Part shown: positions 9,005 through 18,204 of the stretch, in pieces
Layout of the letters: each line of letters begins with the position of its first letter
How positions within the stretch are numbered: the stretch's first letter is position 1
DNA from: an uncultured Bacteroidota bacterium
Lineage (GTDB): Bacteria; Bacteroidota; Bacteroidia; Chitinophagales; Chitinophagaceae
Assembly (NCBI GenBank): GCA_903824725.1
Contig: CAIJXU010000085.1
Span: 1-53,065, forward strand
Length of the DNA: 53,065 bases
Reading direction: 5' to 3'
Program-made: the position numbers and the translations under genes
The notes under the pieces: generated by a model
What the model was told of the DNA's origin: nothing
What the model saw: only the letters and a program-made list of their open reading frames with translations
Databases searched by the model: none

Positions 9005-9454
9005 CTATATACGTACTTTAATAACCATTTTGGTTATTTCTCCTTCTCCAATCATAGGCGCATGCACATCCTCAGGAAAAAAGATCACAAATTGATTTTC
9101 TGTTAAACTAAAAAAAGTGTCTGGTTGATCAAAATACAATTGAACATCCTTTTCATCATTAAAGTCACCATTAGGTAAAACACATTTTGTTCTTGGCTTC
9201 CATCCCATGATTTCATGGCCCTTCACACACAATTGGATGTCTATATTTTTATTATGACATTCAAATTTTGCAACACTGGCTTCGGCTGTTTTTCCTTGCG
9301 CTGTATTATTAATTGTTTTTAGCCCCTCTGCTATATCAAATTTACCGATTTCAAGAGCGGATAAATTTTGTGAAGCAATATATTCAAATGCTTGTTGGAA
9401 CAAGGGATGCACCCCATAATATTTAGGTGCATTTTGAAGTGTATCTATTATCAT
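9005..9454 (-). CDS. YhcH/YjgK/YiaL family cupin-like protein (DUF386)
   Basis: Small cytosolic beta-barrel protein of 149 aa, the usual length for this family (E. coli YhcH, YiaL, EbgC). Family marks are MIIDTLQNAPKYYGVHPLF at the N-terminus, a histidine/acidic metal-site segment ECHNKNIDIQLCVKGHEIMGW, and the C-terminal FFPEDVHAPMIGEG. Members often sit in sugar-acid or sialic-acid operons and are thought to act on sugar anomers or tautomers, but few have a proven reaction. Here it lies between kdgK (14 bases upstream) and eda (36 bases downstream). A role in handling an anomer or open-chain form of a uronate or KDG intermediate is plausible but not shown. Confidence 0.9.
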   Translation of the reverse strand: MIIDTLQNAPKYYGVHPLFQQAFEYIASQNLSALEIGKFDIAEGLKTINNTAQGKTAEASVAKFECHNKNIDIQLCVKGHEIMGWKPRTKCVLPNGDFNDEKDVQLYFDQPDTFFSLTENQFVIFFPEDVHAPMIGEGEITKMVIKVRI

Positions 9455-9468
9455 AATTGTATAAATTT

Positions 9469-10494
9469 TTATCTTTGAACACGTCCGCTTCCGTCGCCTT
9501 TCATCAATTCTTTTACATCGCTCAATGTAGCATGATTCAAATCGCCTGGAATGGTATGTTTTAATGCACTAGCTGCTACGCCAAATTCAGCAGCATCAGC
9601 CATTGACATGCCAGTAACCAATCCATAAATTAAACCACTTGCAAAACTATCTCCACTACCTACTCTATCCACGATGCGCACATTATATTGCTTAGTATGA
9701 TAAAAATCGGTTCCATTATATACTAATGCGCTCCAACCATTATCACTTGCACTATGGCTTTCCCTTAATGAAGATGCTATAAATTTAAATCCAAACTTTG
9801 CTTGCATTTGTTTAAATACATCTTTAAAACCATCTAAATTTAATTCTCCTTTAGTCACATCCGTATCCGCTGCTTTAAAACCTAGAGTTGTATCTGCATC
9901 CTCTTCGTTTCCAATACAAACATCCACATACTTACATAATTCGGTCATCACTTCTCTGGCCTTTTCTTTAGTCCATAACTTTTTTCGATAATTTAAATCG
10001 ATACTAGTAGTAATGCCTTTTGCTTTGGCCGCTTTCAAGGCTGCTAAAGTTAGTGCTGCCGCTTTATCGCTTAGGGCTGGTGTAATACCAGTGGTATGAA
10101 ACCATACAGCACCATCAAATATTTTATCAAAATCAAATTCACTTGCATCTACCTCTGCAATGGAAGCACCCGCTCGATCATATACCACTTGTGAAGCACG
10201 CATGGAAGCGCCAGTTTCTAAAAAATAAATACCTAATCTATCCCCTCCACGGGCAATAAATTGAGTATCCACGCCATATCTTCTTAAATGATTAATAGCG
10301 GATTGTCCAATGGGATTATTAGGAACCTTGGTTACAAATGTGCCATTTAAACCATAATTACAAAGCGCAGCAGCAACATTCGCTTCGCCACCACCATAAG
10401 TGATATCAAAGGTATCTGCTTGTACAAAACGTTTAAAATCTGGCGTAGACAAACGCAACATAATTTCTCCTAGTGTAACTACTTTCTTGCTCAT
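9469..10494 (-). CDS. kdgK: 2-dehydro-3-deoxygluconokinase (PfkB family)
   Basis: Cytosolic ribokinase-type sugar kinase, 341 aa, that phosphorylates 2-keto-3-deoxygluconate with ATP to KDPG. It has the N-terminal TLGEIMLRLSTPD strand, the sugar-binding YGGGEANVAAAL motif, and the C-terminal VGSGDSFASGL motif whose Asp is the catalytic base. The protein resembles KdgK rather than fructokinase because of the LGEIMLRL start and the FxxxYGGGEANVA pattern, and because it sits between uxaC (23 bases before) and the yhcH-like gene (14 bases after) in an operon that makes KDG. Eda, two genes downstream, uses its product. Confidence 0.92.
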   Translation of the reverse strand: MSKKVVTLGEIMLRLSTPDFKRFVQADTFDITYGGGEANVAAALCNYGLNGTFVTKVPNNPIGQSAINHLRRYGVDTQFIARGGDRLGIYFLETGASMRASQVVYDRAGASIAEVDASEFDFDKIFDGAVWFHTTGITPALSDKAAALTLAALKAAKAKGITTSIDLNYRKKLWTKEKAREVMTELCKYVDVCIGNEEDADTTLGFKAADTDVTKGELNLDGFKDVFKQMQAKFGFKFIASSLRESHSASDNGWSALVYNGTDFYHTKQYNVRIVDRVGSGDSFASGLIYGLVTGMSMADAAEFGVAASALKHTIPGDLNHATLSDVKELMKGDGSGRVQR

Positions 10495-10517
10495 TTTTTA
10501 TAAATTTAGATGTATTA

Positions 10518-11936
10518 TTAATTGATTTTAAAATAGTCTTTCGCATTAAAATAACAAATATTCTTTAAAATACCTGCTATCCATTTTTCATCATTTGGGA
10601 TAAGTCCTTTTACCATATCCTGCGCAAATAAATTGCAAATAATGCGCCTAAAATATTCATGTCTTGAATAAGATAAAAAACTTCGGCTATCTGTGGTCAT
10701 ACCAATAAAAGTAGAAATCACTCCCATATTGGATAAGGCATTCATTTGCTTTTCCATCCCGTCCTTTTGATCCAAAAACCACCAACCAGAACCAAACTGC
10801 ATTTTTCCCTTCCATTTCCCATCACTAAAATTACCACACATGGTGGCAAACACTTCATTGTCTGAAGGATTATTATTATAGATGATAGTTTTTGCTAATT
10901 CATCTGTTTGGTCAAGTGCATTTAAAAAATTAGAAAGCAAAGCCGCTTGCAACTCATCTCCTATCGAATCTGTTCCAGCATCTAATCCTATGCGGGCAAA
11001 TAATTTAGCATTATTATTTCGAATAGCCCCTAAATGAAATTGTTGCACCCAACCTTTTTTACAATACATCCTTGATAAACATAAAAGCACTGCCCCAGCA
11101 AATTGTTCAGGCCGAGAAAATGCAGCACTATTTTTATTTTGAATGAATTGAATAAATTCTTTTTCCAAAGCAGTAGTAAAAGTGATTTGAGAAGGCATTT
11201 TAGTAAATGCATGATCCGAAATTCGACATCCGTTTTGATGAAAATAATTAACCCTACTCTCCAAAGCCAATAAAAAAGTATTAATGGAATTAATTTTAGT
11301 GCCCGATACTTTTTCTAAGGTTTGTAAGTAATTTAAAAAAGAAGTTTTATCTGCAATATTTAATGCTTTATCTGGTCTAAAAGTGGGTAATACTTTTGTA
11401 GCAAATTCACTTTTAGCTATTTTTTTGTGTGCGGCTAAATCATCGCAAGGGTCATCCGTGGTGCCTACTAATTCTACTTTATAGTTCGTTAAGATTCCTT
11501 GTGTTGCGAATTGATCTTTATTTAAAAGCGAATTACATTTTTTATAAACAGCACTTGCATTTTTTTCATTTAAATATTCATGAATGCCAAATGGTCTTTT
11601 TAATTCTAAATGTGACCAATGAAAAAGGGGATTTCGAATTAATTGAGGTAATGAGCTTGCCCATGCTTTAAATTTTTCTTCGTCGCTCGCATTTCCAGAA
11701 ATAAATTTCTCATTGACGCCCAAAGCACGCATGGCACGCCATTTATAATGGTCTCCCTTTAACCAAATCTCTGTAATGGTTTTATATTTTTTATTTTCTG
11801 CAATCTCCTGAGCTGGCAAATGATTATGGTAATCAATAATTGGCAAATCAGCTACATGATGATACAGATTACTGGCCATCTTAGTTTCCAGTAAAAATTG
11901 ATCCGTAAAAATGGTCTTCTTATTCGAAATCGCCAT
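10518..11936 (-). CDS. uxaC: Glucuronate (uronate) isomerase
   Basis: Cytosolic amidohydrolase-superfamily enzyme, 472 aa (E. coli UxaC is 470), converting D-glucuronate to D-fructuronate (and D-galacturonate to tagaturonate in many species). It shows PIIDYHNHLPAQEIAENK with the metal-binding HxH near residue 37, the RPFGIHEYL segment, the VGTTDDPCDDL strand, and near the C-terminus GMTTDSRSFLSYSRHEYFRR. It lies 14 bases after uxuA. Because uxuA and uxuB are present but the galacturonate-branch genes uxaA and uxaB are not, the physiological substrate is probably glucuronate. Confidence 0.97.
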   Translation of the reverse strand: MAISNKKTIFTDQFLLETKMASNLYHHVADLPIIDYHNHLPAQEIAENKKYKTITEIWLKGDHYKWRAMRALGVNEKFISGNASDEEKFKAWASSLPQLIRNPLFHWSHLELKRPFGIHEYLNEKNASAVYKKCNSLLNKDQFATQGILTNYKVELVGTTDDPCDDLAAHKKIAKSEFATKVLPTFRPDKALNIADKTSFLNYLQTLEKVSGTKINSINTFLLALESRVNYFHQNGCRISDHAFTKMPSQITFTTALEKEFIQFIQNKNSAAFSRPEQFAGAVLLCLSRMYCKKGWVQQFHLGAIRNNNAKLFARIGLDAGTDSIGDELQAALLSNFLNALDQTDELAKTIIYNNNPSDNEVFATMCGNFSDGKWKGKMQFGSGWWFLDQKDGMEKQMNALSNMGVISTFIGMTTDSRSFLSYSRHEYFRRIICNLFAQDMVKGLIPNDEKWIAGILKNICYFNAKDYFKIN

Positions 11937-11950
11937 GTCGGTTTATTTAT

Positions 11951-13189
11951 TTAATTATTGCCTTCTGCTCTACTTCTTAATATTCCTAATTCTACCCCGC
12001 GCAACTCCGCCAATCCTTTTAATCTTCCAATGGCCGAATAACCTGGGTAGGTTTTCTTTTTTAAATCATCCAACATTTGGTGTCCATGATCGGGGCGCAT
12101 AGGTATGTTGATGCCTCTATGTTGCATTACGAGAACTAATTCCTTGATCACAGCATACATATCGACATCTCCTTCCAAATGATTTTCTTCATAAAAATCA
12201 CCTTGCACATTTCGTCGCGTACTTCTCAAGTGAATAAAATTAATTCTGTCTCCAAATTGCTTAACCATCTCAGGCAAATTGTTGTCGACCCTCACTCCAA
12301 AAGATCCTGTGCAAAAACACAGACCATTGCTTAAGGAAGGCACTGCTTTTATCAATGCTTCTATATCAGCCGCAGTGCTAACAATTCTAGGCAACCCTAA
12401 TATAGCAAATGGTGGATCATCTGGATGTATCACCATCTTAATACCCGCTTTTTCCGCAACAGGAATTACTTTTTGTAAAAAGTAAATTAAATGGCTTCGT
12501 AATTTTTCGGCATCAATTCCTTGGTATGCGTCTAATGCCAACTGAAACTGTTCCATGGTAAAGCTCTCCTCACTTCCTGGTAAACCCTTGATCATATTTT
12601 TTTGAATCCTACTTTTTTCTTCCTCCGTGGCAGTCTCAAATTTAATTTTGGCGGCTTGTATTTCATTGGGTGTATAATCTAGCTCGGCATTTTTTCTTTT
12701 TAATATAAATAAATCAAAGGCGATCACCGATGCCTTTTCATATAATAATGCTAATGAGCCATCTGGCATGGGATATTCTAAATCAGTGCGCGTCCAATCC
12801 ATCACAGGCATGAAATTATAGGTAACTATAGTAATACCACATGAGGCCAAATGAATTAAACTTTGTTTGTAGTTTTCAATCATCTGTAAATAATGACCCG
12901 ATTGTGTTTTAATGTTTTCATGCACCGGTAAACTTTCAACCACTGACCATTTTAATCCTGCAGCTTCTACTTGCTGGATTCTTTTTTTGATTTCATCTAT
13001 CGACCAAACTTCTCCATTAGGTATATGATGTAAAGCAGTAACCACACCCGTGCATCCTGCCTGCCTAATATCTGATAAGGATACTGGATCATTGGGTCCA
13101 TACCATCGCATGGTTTGTTCCATTCTGTTTTTAACTTCCCCATAGGAAGGATAATAGCTGTTTCCCATTTTTAGTTGCTTTAAAAGCAT
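11951..13189 (-). CDS. uxuA: Mannonate dehydratase
   Basis: Cytosolic metal-dependent enzyme that dehydrates D-mannonate to 2-keto-3-deoxygluconate. From residue 23 the protein follows E. coli UxuA very closely: [57 protein letters not shown] and [18 protein letters not shown], including metal-ligand histidines and cysteine (FCTGSFG). The reading frame adds 22 residues ([22 protein letters not shown]) before that. An ATG at 13123 would match the E. coli start, and another lies at 13168. The long form starts 8 bases after uxuB and is kept because that spacing is typical of the operon, but the short start is a real alternative. Function is secure. Confidence 0.96.
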   Translation of the reverse strand: MLLKQLKMGNSYYPSYGEVKNRMEQTMRWYGPNDPVSLSDIRQAGCTGVVTALHHIPNGEVWSIDEIKKRIQQVEAAGLKWSVVESLPVHENIKTQSGHYLQMIENYKQSLIHLASCGITIVTYNFMPVMDWTRTDLEYPMPDGSLALLYEKASVIAFDLFILKRKNAELDYTPNEIQAAKIKFETATEEEKSRIQKNMIKGLPGSEESFTMEQFQLALDAYQGIDAEKLRSHLIYFLQKVIPVAEKAGIKMVIHPDDPPFAILGLPRIVSTAADIEALIKAVPSLSNGLCFCTGSFGVRVDNNLPEMVKQFGDRINFIHLRSTRRNVQGDFYEENHLEGDVDMYAVIKELVLVMQHRGINIPMRPDHGHQMLDDLKKKTYPGYSAIGRLKGLAELRGVELGILRSRAEGNN

Positions 13190-13197
13190 TTTAAGCT

Positions 13198-14019
13198 TTA
13201 CACACCACTATTGATTGTAAAGCCCCCATCCACTCCAATATCCATACCTGTTACAAACTTGGAAGCATCACTTAATAACCAAATCAAAGCGCCCACTAAT
13301 TCATCTGGATGACCAAATCTTTTATAGGGTGTATTTCTAATGATGGCATTTCCTCGGTCTGTATAAGATCCATCGGTATTCGTTAATAAATTTTTATTTT
13401 GAGTCGTCAGAAAAAAACCGGGCATAATGGAATTCATTCTTATTGTATCTCCATACCTGTTGGCCATTTCAACTGCAAACCATTTTGTATAAGTATCAAT
13501 GGCCGCCTTGCCCATGCTGTATCCTAATACTCTTGTCAATGCTCGCTTAGAGCTCACTGAAGAAATATTGACAATACTTCCATTTCCTGTTTTAGCAATT
13601 TCAGGTCCAAACACTTGAACTGGAATCACTGTACCCCATAAATTTAAAACTAAGGCGTCTTTCATCCCCTCAATATTTAAATTAAATACATCTTCAGTAG
13701 GTGGTAAAACACCGGTTGGAATATTACCTCCAGCACCGTTCACCAAGCCATCTATCTTTCCAAATTTTTCAATAATTTCATTTTTAGCCGCTATTAATTG
13801 TGCTTCTTCCAAAACATTGGCTGCTATAAAATAAGCCATACCCCCATTGGAAATAATGTCAGCTACTCTTTCATTTCCTTTTTCAGCATTTTGACCTAAG
13901 ATGATGGGTATACCTCCTTGTTGTGCAATCCCTTTTACAAAACTTGCACCTAAAACTCCGGTACCACCAGTCACTATAATTACTTTCCCTTTTAAACTAA
14001 ACATATCCGTTGGTATCAT
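13198..14019 (-). CDS. uxuB: SDR-type D-mannonate oxidoreductase (fructuronate reductase)
   Basis: Cytosolic short-chain dehydrogenase of about 273 aa that reduces D-fructuronate to D-mannonate. It has the nucleotide site [12 protein letters not shown], the structural NGAGGN motif, catalytic Ser ([11 protein letters not shown]), the YSMGKAA Tyr-x-x-x-Lys pair, and the C-terminal [11 protein letters not shown]. The [19 protein letters not shown] and [15 protein letters not shown] blocks resemble the Bacillus-type SDR UxuB, not KduD or the larger E. coli UxuB family. The start is taken at the ATG at 14019 ([12 protein letters not shown]); a TTG three codons upstream or the ATG of MFSLKGK would also be in frame. 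It is the first gene of the operon, so the promoter should lie in 14020-14285, where I could not identify a clear -7 element on this strand. Confidence 0.88.
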   Translation of the reverse strand: MIPTDMFSLKGKVIIVTGGTGVLGASFVKGIAQQGGIPIILGQNAEKGNERVADIISNGGMAYFIAANVLEEAQLIAAKNEIIEKFGKIDGLVNGAGGNIPTGVLPPTEDVFNLNIEGMKDALVLNLWGTVIPVQVFGPEIAKTGNGSIVNISSVSSKRALTRVLGYSMGKAAIDTYTKWFAVEMANRYGDTIRMNSIMPGFFLTTQNKNLLTNTDGSYTDRGNAIIRNTPYKRFGHPDELVGALIWLLSDASKFVTGMDIGVDGGFTINSGV

Positions 14020-14267
14020 ATTATTCAAGTTTTATAATTACAGGGTTCAGCATTGTCCCTTATGATATGCTTGACAGTTATATAGCTCATAAACAAGAGG
14101 TTAAGTCGCTATTTAAAAAATCAATGGGGTCCTATAATAAGGCAAACAATGAGTATGGAAATTACAAAAAATTACACATATTTTGTTCAAATAATTGGAC
14201 TAAATTGACTTAAAAGTGACATTTAAAACTATTAATTGCATCCTACCCATTTTCAACCATTTACAGC

Positions 14268-14275
14268 TAATTTTG
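14268..14275 (+). promoter_or_regulatory. Candidate promoter -7 element of ubiX
   Basis: TAATTTTG fits the TAnnTTTG consensus and ends 10 bases before the ubiX ATG, which would give a 5' leader of only a few bases. No clear -33 TTTG is seen. The same near-leaderless arrangement appears ahead of dnaG and ftsK. Confidence 0.4.
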
Positions 14276-14285
14276 TTATACTATT

Positions 14286-14849
14286 ATGAATAAGATAATT
14301 ATTGCAATTACAGGGGCTAGTGGGGCTATTTATGCTAAATGTTTAATGGATTCGCTTGTGCAAATGAAGGATCAATATGAGGCAGTGGGTGTCATCATGA
14401 GTGACAATGCAAAAGTGGTGTGGGAAACAGAGTTAGACAATACCGACTATACTAAATATCCATTTACTTTTTACCATAAAAATGATTTTAATGCTCCCTT
14501 TGCATCAGGATCCGCTCAATATAATATTATGATGGTAGTGCCTTGTAGCATGGGAACCCTTGGCCGTATTGCAAGTGGAGTGAGTGATGATTTAGTAACA
14601 CGTGCAGCAGATGTGATATTAAAAGAAAGAAGAAAACTAATACTAGTAGCACGAGAAACGCCCTATAATTTAATTCATATTAAAAATATGGAGACCATCA
14701 CTTTAGCGGGTGGTATTATTTGTCCAGCAACCCCTAGCTTTTATAGTAAGCCTAAAACAATGGAAGATATCGCTATGACGGTTGTTCATAGAATGTTGGA
14801 TTTAGCCAACATAAAAAATTCCAGTTATCGTTGGGGCTCTAACTCATAA
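14286..14849 (+). CDS. ubiX: UbiX-family flavin prenyltransferase
   Basis: Flavoprotein of 187 aa (usual ~190) that prenylates FMN with dimethylallyl (pyro)phosphate to give prenyl-FMN, the cofactor of UbiD-type decarboxylases. The N-terminus IIIAITGASGAIYAKCLMD is the FMN-binding motif. VVPCSMGTLGRIASGVSDDL and LILVARETPYNLIHIKNM are further diagnostic blocks, as is the PATPSFYSKPKTMED end with the prenyl-phosphate contact region. No ubiD-like gene is in the window; in Bacteroidota the partner may serve menaquinone synthesis. It stands alone, divergent from the uronate operon and convergent with the exported isomerase gene 12 bases downstream, and is probably not part of sugar catabolism. 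Confidence 0.92.
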   Translation: MNKIIIAITGASGAIYAKCLMDSLVQMKDQYEAVGVIMSDNAKVVWETELDNTDYTKYPFTFYHKNDFNAPFASGSAQYNIMMVVPCSMGTLGRIASGVSDDLVTRAADVILKERRKLILVARETPYNLIHIKNMETITLAGGIICPATPSFYSKPKTMEDIAMTVVHRMLDLANIKNSSYRWGSNS

Positions 14850-14861
14850 AAATCGATCCTA

Positions 14862-15713
14862 TTATTCAGTAGACCCTGCAATGATTCCTTTAAAGTAACC
14901 TACGGATTCAGCAATACCTGGCAAAGGATCTGTCATGTCTTTTTCAAATTCGATACTGCACATTCCTTGATATTTAATTTTACGAAGTGATTCTACCACT
15001 TCGTAAAAACGAATCACCCCACGTCCTACTTCAATTGCTTTCCCTTCCTTTGCAGCTAAATTGATATCCTTAATGTGCAAATCAAATAATCGATCCTTAA
15101 AATCACGAATGGCTTTTTCCGGTAAGGTTCCTGCTCTTAAAGAATGGCCAATATCAATACACATTCCCATGCGCGGATCTAAATTTTTAACTCTTTGATA
15201 CACATCTCCAGGTGCTGGATATAAAGCATCCTCAGGACCATGATTGTGAATCGCTAATTTAATATCAAACTCTTTTACTTTTTGTTCGGTATACTCAATC
15301 AAATCATAATTGGGTACGCCTACGATCATATTAACGCCCACTTTTTTTGCATACATAAATGCGGCATCTACCGCTTCCTTTGTTTTCATATAAATAACGC
15401 CCACTGTATAAATATGGATTCCTCCCTCTTTCAACTTTGTCACCGCCAAATTGATTTGCTCATCGCTGCTATTAACAGGCAAATGAATGTCTTTTAAGGA
15501 TAAATTTTTCACTCCAATTCGTTTCATCATAGCAATGGATTGATCCAAACTAAATTGTGCAAAAGTATAACCTGCCATACCCACTTGAATTGGGAAATTA
15601 GAAACCAAAGCAGCATCTATTTTATTATTATTAGAATGGCCAATGATAGGCAAAAACGCAGCACCTGACAATCCCATTACCGAGTGTTGAATAAATTTTC
15701 GACGATTGCTCAT
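14862..15713 (-). CDS. Exported sugar phosphate isomerase/epimerase-like TIM-barrel protein
   Basis: Xylose-isomerase-like TIM barrel (AP_endonuc_2 family), 283 aa. The start MSNRRKFIQHSVMGLSGAA is a twin-arginine signal, so the enzyme is probably exported folded. Metal-site segments are visible: KLAIHNHGPEDA, MGMCIDIGHSLRAG, LFDLHIKDIN and MCSIEFEKDM, giving the His/Asp/Glu ligands expected for a divalent-metal isomerase, epimerase or lyase. Members in Bacteroidota are often found with Gfo/Idh/MocA dehydrogenases and DUF1080 hydrolases in keto-sugar processing loci. Here it is divergent from the ThuA-Gfo-Gfo operon with 205 bases between, which suggests joint control. Exact substrate unknown. 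Confidence 0.85.
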   Translation of the reverse strand: MSNRRKFIQHSVMGLSGAAFLPIIGHSNNNKIDAALVSNFPIQVGMAGYTFAQFSLDQSIAMMKRIGVKNLSLKDIHLPVNSSDEQINLAVTKLKEGGIHIYTVGVIYMKTKEAVDAAFMYAKKVGVNMIVGVPNYDLIEYTEQKVKEFDIKLAIHNHGPEDALYPAPGDVYQRVKNLDPRMGMCIDIGHSLRAGTLPEKAIRDFKDRLFDLHIKDINLAAKEGKAIEVGRGVIRFYEVVESLRKIKYQGMCSIEFEKDMTDPLPGIAESVGYFKGIIAGSTE

Positions 15714-15918
15714 GATATAATTTTTTAGTGGCCAATATAGATTAATGACTCATTGCAAATTAGACAAGAATTTTTAATTAATTAACATAAATTGATTCTC
15801 TATTTTATAATTCAGCACCAATTACATAACATTTTATGCACATAGCCTTGAAACTAGATGACACTATACTCACTTTTAATGCGAGGAAAATTGTAATTTA
15901 AAGCCTTAATAAGCGGTT

Positions 15919-16764
15919 ATGAAAAACAAGGCATATATATACACCTTACTTAGTTTTCTTTTTTTACTAAATACTGTGTTTGCAAAAGAACCCATTACAA
16001 CTAAAGATAAATTAATAGGCAGTCGAGTTTTAGTATATACCAAAAACGGAACTGGATATATTCATGATAATATTGCCTCGGCCGTTTTATGTATTCAACA
16101 ATTAGGAGAAAAACATCATTTTAAAGTGGATGTATCTGACGACCCTACTATTTTCAACCAAGCTAATTTAAAAAAATACCAAGTTCTCATTTTCACTAGT
16201 ACCAATAACGACGTTTTTGATAATGACGATCAAAGAGTTGCATTTAGACGTTATATTGAAGCGGGTGGCGGATTCGTGGGTGTTCATTCAGTGACTGGAA
16301 CAGAGCGTAATTGGACTTGGTTTAAAATGATGATTGGTGAAACTTTTTTATGGCATGCTGCTTATCAAAAATTTAGTATAAAAAATATGGAGCCTACCCA
16401 CCCTTCCATGAAAGGGGTTCCTGCGCTATGGACAAAGGAAGACGAATGTTATTTTGGAAAAGAATTATACCCTGGCATCAAGGTTTTAATGGCGCATGAT
16501 TTATCTACCCTACATGAAAATAAAAAAGAGGAGATTACAAAAAATGCAGGTTCCTATGCTAATTACTATCCTGCAGTATGGTATCAAAACTTTGAAGGTG
16601 GGCATATTTGGATAACCGCCTTGGGACATGCAAAAGAAAATTACAATGAACCTACTTTTACAAATCATCTTTTACAAGGAATTCGATTTATTGCCAATGA
16701 ATATCATGGATTAAATTACAATCAAGCAAAAGCCATCTCAAAAGACGATCCTCTAAAAAAATAA
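15919..16764 (+). CDS. Exported ThuA-domain protein
   Basis: 281-aa protein with a Sec signal peptide (MKNKAYIYTLLSFLFLLNTVFA) and one ThuA/trehalose-utilisation domain, a class I glutamine-amidotransferase-like fold. Domain marks are RVLVYTKNGTGYIHDNIASA, KYQVLIFTSTNNDVF, EAGGGFVGVHSVT, WHAAYQ and GHIWITALGHAKENY. The biochemical role of ThuA proteins is mostly unknown; they accompany Gfo/Idh/MocA dehydrogenases and DUF1080 proteins in many Bacteroidota and planctomycete genomes. Its stop is 4 bases before the next gene, a Tat-exported dehydrogenase, so the two are cotranscribed and probably work on the same periplasmic sugar derivative. Confidence 0.9.
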   Translation: MKNKAYIYTLLSFLFLLNTVFAKEPITTKDKLIGSRVLVYTKNGTGYIHDNIASAVLCIQQLGEKHHFKVDVSDDPTIFNQANLKKYQVLIFTSTNNDVFDNDDQRVAFRRYIEAGGGFVGVHSVTGTERNWTWFKMMIGETFLWHAAYQKFSIKNMEPTHPSMKGVPALWTKEDECYFGKELYPGIKVLMAHDLSTLHENKKEEITKNAGSYANYYPAVWYQNFEGGHIWITALGHAKENYNEPTFTNHLLQGIRFIANEYHGLNYNQAKAISKDDPLKK

Positions 16765-16768
16765 ATCT

Positions 16769-18166
16769 ATGTCAAATCAAAATAATATGAACCGACGTCA
16801 CTTTGTTAAAAACAGTTTAAAGGCAAGTGCTGCTACTACCCTAGGACTAGTTGGGTTCCCAACTATTGTTCCAGCTTCTGTTTTTGGTAAAAACGCCCCC
16901 AGCAATAAAATAAATATTGGAGCCATTGGTGTGGGACGAATTTCTAGGGATCATGATATGTTTGAAACCTTACAATACGACCATGCCCAAATTGTAGCTG
17001 TTTGTGATTTAGATAGCAAAAGATTATTGGATGGTAAAAAATATGTAAATGATTTTTATACAAAAAAAACAGGCAAGCCCTTTGATGGTGTCACTATGTA
17101 TGATGACCACAAAGCCTTGTTACAAAATAAAGATATAGATGCTGTTTTGATAAGCACCCCCGATCACTCACATGCTTATTTGGGGATTCATGCTGTGGAA
17201 GCAGGCAAGGATGTTTATTTGCAAAAACCAGCTTCTCTTACCATTGCAGAAGGCCGCGCATTAAGTAATGCAGTACATCGTACTGGACGCATCTTACAAA
17301 TTGGAAGTCAGCAAAGATCTTCTGTTCAATTTAGATATGCTGCTGAATTAGTTCGTAATGGTCGAATCGGAACTTTAAAAACAGTGTATGTGGGTTTACC
17401 AGGCGATCCAGGTGGAGAGGAAGAACCAGAAATGCCGATCCCAAAAAATTTAAATTATGATGCTTGGCTAGGATCTACTCCCAATGTATACTATACCGAA
17501 AAAAGAGTGCACCCTCAAAACGATTATGGCAGACCAGGTTGGTTGCGAATGGAACAATTTGGTGCTGGTATGATAACTGGATGGGGAGCCCATCATGTGG
17601 ATTGTGCACATTGGGGAATGGATACTGAATATACAGGGCCACTTGAAATTTCAGGACATGCTGATTTTCCAAAATCAGGTTTATGGAATGTGCATGGTTT
17701 ATTTCAAACAGAAGGCATCTATGCCAATGGTGTTAAAATGATTATCAGTAATGAAATACCCAATGGAATCAAATTTGTTGGAACTGAGGGTTGGATATTT
17801 GTAACGCGTGGCGATTATCGAGCTAGTTCAAGTGATCCTATTCCAAAGAATGCCGAAAAAGCATTGTCTGCAAGTAATGATAAAATTATTCAATCAGTAA
17901 TAGGAGCAAATGAAATAAATTTATACCGAAGTACAGAACAACATGGCAACTGGTTGGATTGTATTAAATCTAGAGTGCAACCTATCTCACCAGTTGAAAT
18001 TGGACATAGGTCCTGCTCCACTTGCTTGCTGCACCATATTGCAATGAAATTAAAGCGAAAAATTTATTGGGATCCCATGAATGAAAGATTCATTAATGAT
18101 GATGAAGCCAATGCATTATTAAATAGACCGCACCGTTTCCCTTATGAAATAAAAGGGTTGGATTAA
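16769..18166 (+). CDS. Tat-exported Gfo/Idh/MocA-family oxidoreductase
   Basis: NAD(P)-dependent oxidoreductase family, 465 aa. The N-terminal MNRRHFVKNSLKASAATTLG (residues 7-26) is a Tat signal. INIGAIGVGRISRDHDMFET is the dinucleotide-binding loop. The family lysine lies in VYLQKPASLTIAEGRAL (QKP in place of the common EKP). Later blocks GWGAHHVDCAHWGMDTEY and DCIKSRVQPISPVEIGHRSC are typical of the exported Bacteroidota subgroup. It starts 4 bases after the ThuA gene and is followed after 38 bases by another Gfo gene. The dehydrogenase in such loci may oxidise or reduce glycosides at C3, but here that is inference. Confidence 0.9.
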   Translation: MSNQNNMNRRHFVKNSLKASAATTLGLVGFPTIVPASVFGKNAPSNKINIGAIGVGRISRDHDMFETLQYDHAQIVAVCDLDSKRLLDGKKYVNDFYTKKTGKPFDGVTMYDDHKALLQNKDIDAVLISTPDHSHAYLGIHAVEAGKDVYLQKPASLTIAEGRALSNAVHRTGRILQIGSQQRSSVQFRYAAELVRNGRIGTLKTVYVGLPGDPGGEEEPEMPIPKNLNYDAWLGSTPNVYYTEKRVHPQNDYGRPGWLRMEQFGAGMITGWGAHHVDCAHWGMDTEYTGPLEISGHADFPKSGLWNVHGLFQTEGIYANGVKMIISNEIPNGIKFVGTEGWIFVTRGDYRASSSDPIPKNAEKALSASNDKIIQSVIGANEINLYRSTEQHGNWLDCIKSRVQPISPVEIGHRSCSTCLLHHIAMKLKRKIYWDPMNERFINDDEANALLNRPHRFPYEIKGLD

Positions 18167-18204
18167 ATTATTCTTATTATAACATTTATATACTTACATC
18201 TTAC

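Noticed and set aside
13984..14213. Plus-strand reading frame of 67 codons across the uxuB start and promoter region
   Set aside because: It overlaps the divergent operon promoter region, has no recognisable domain and low-complexity composition; treated as chance.
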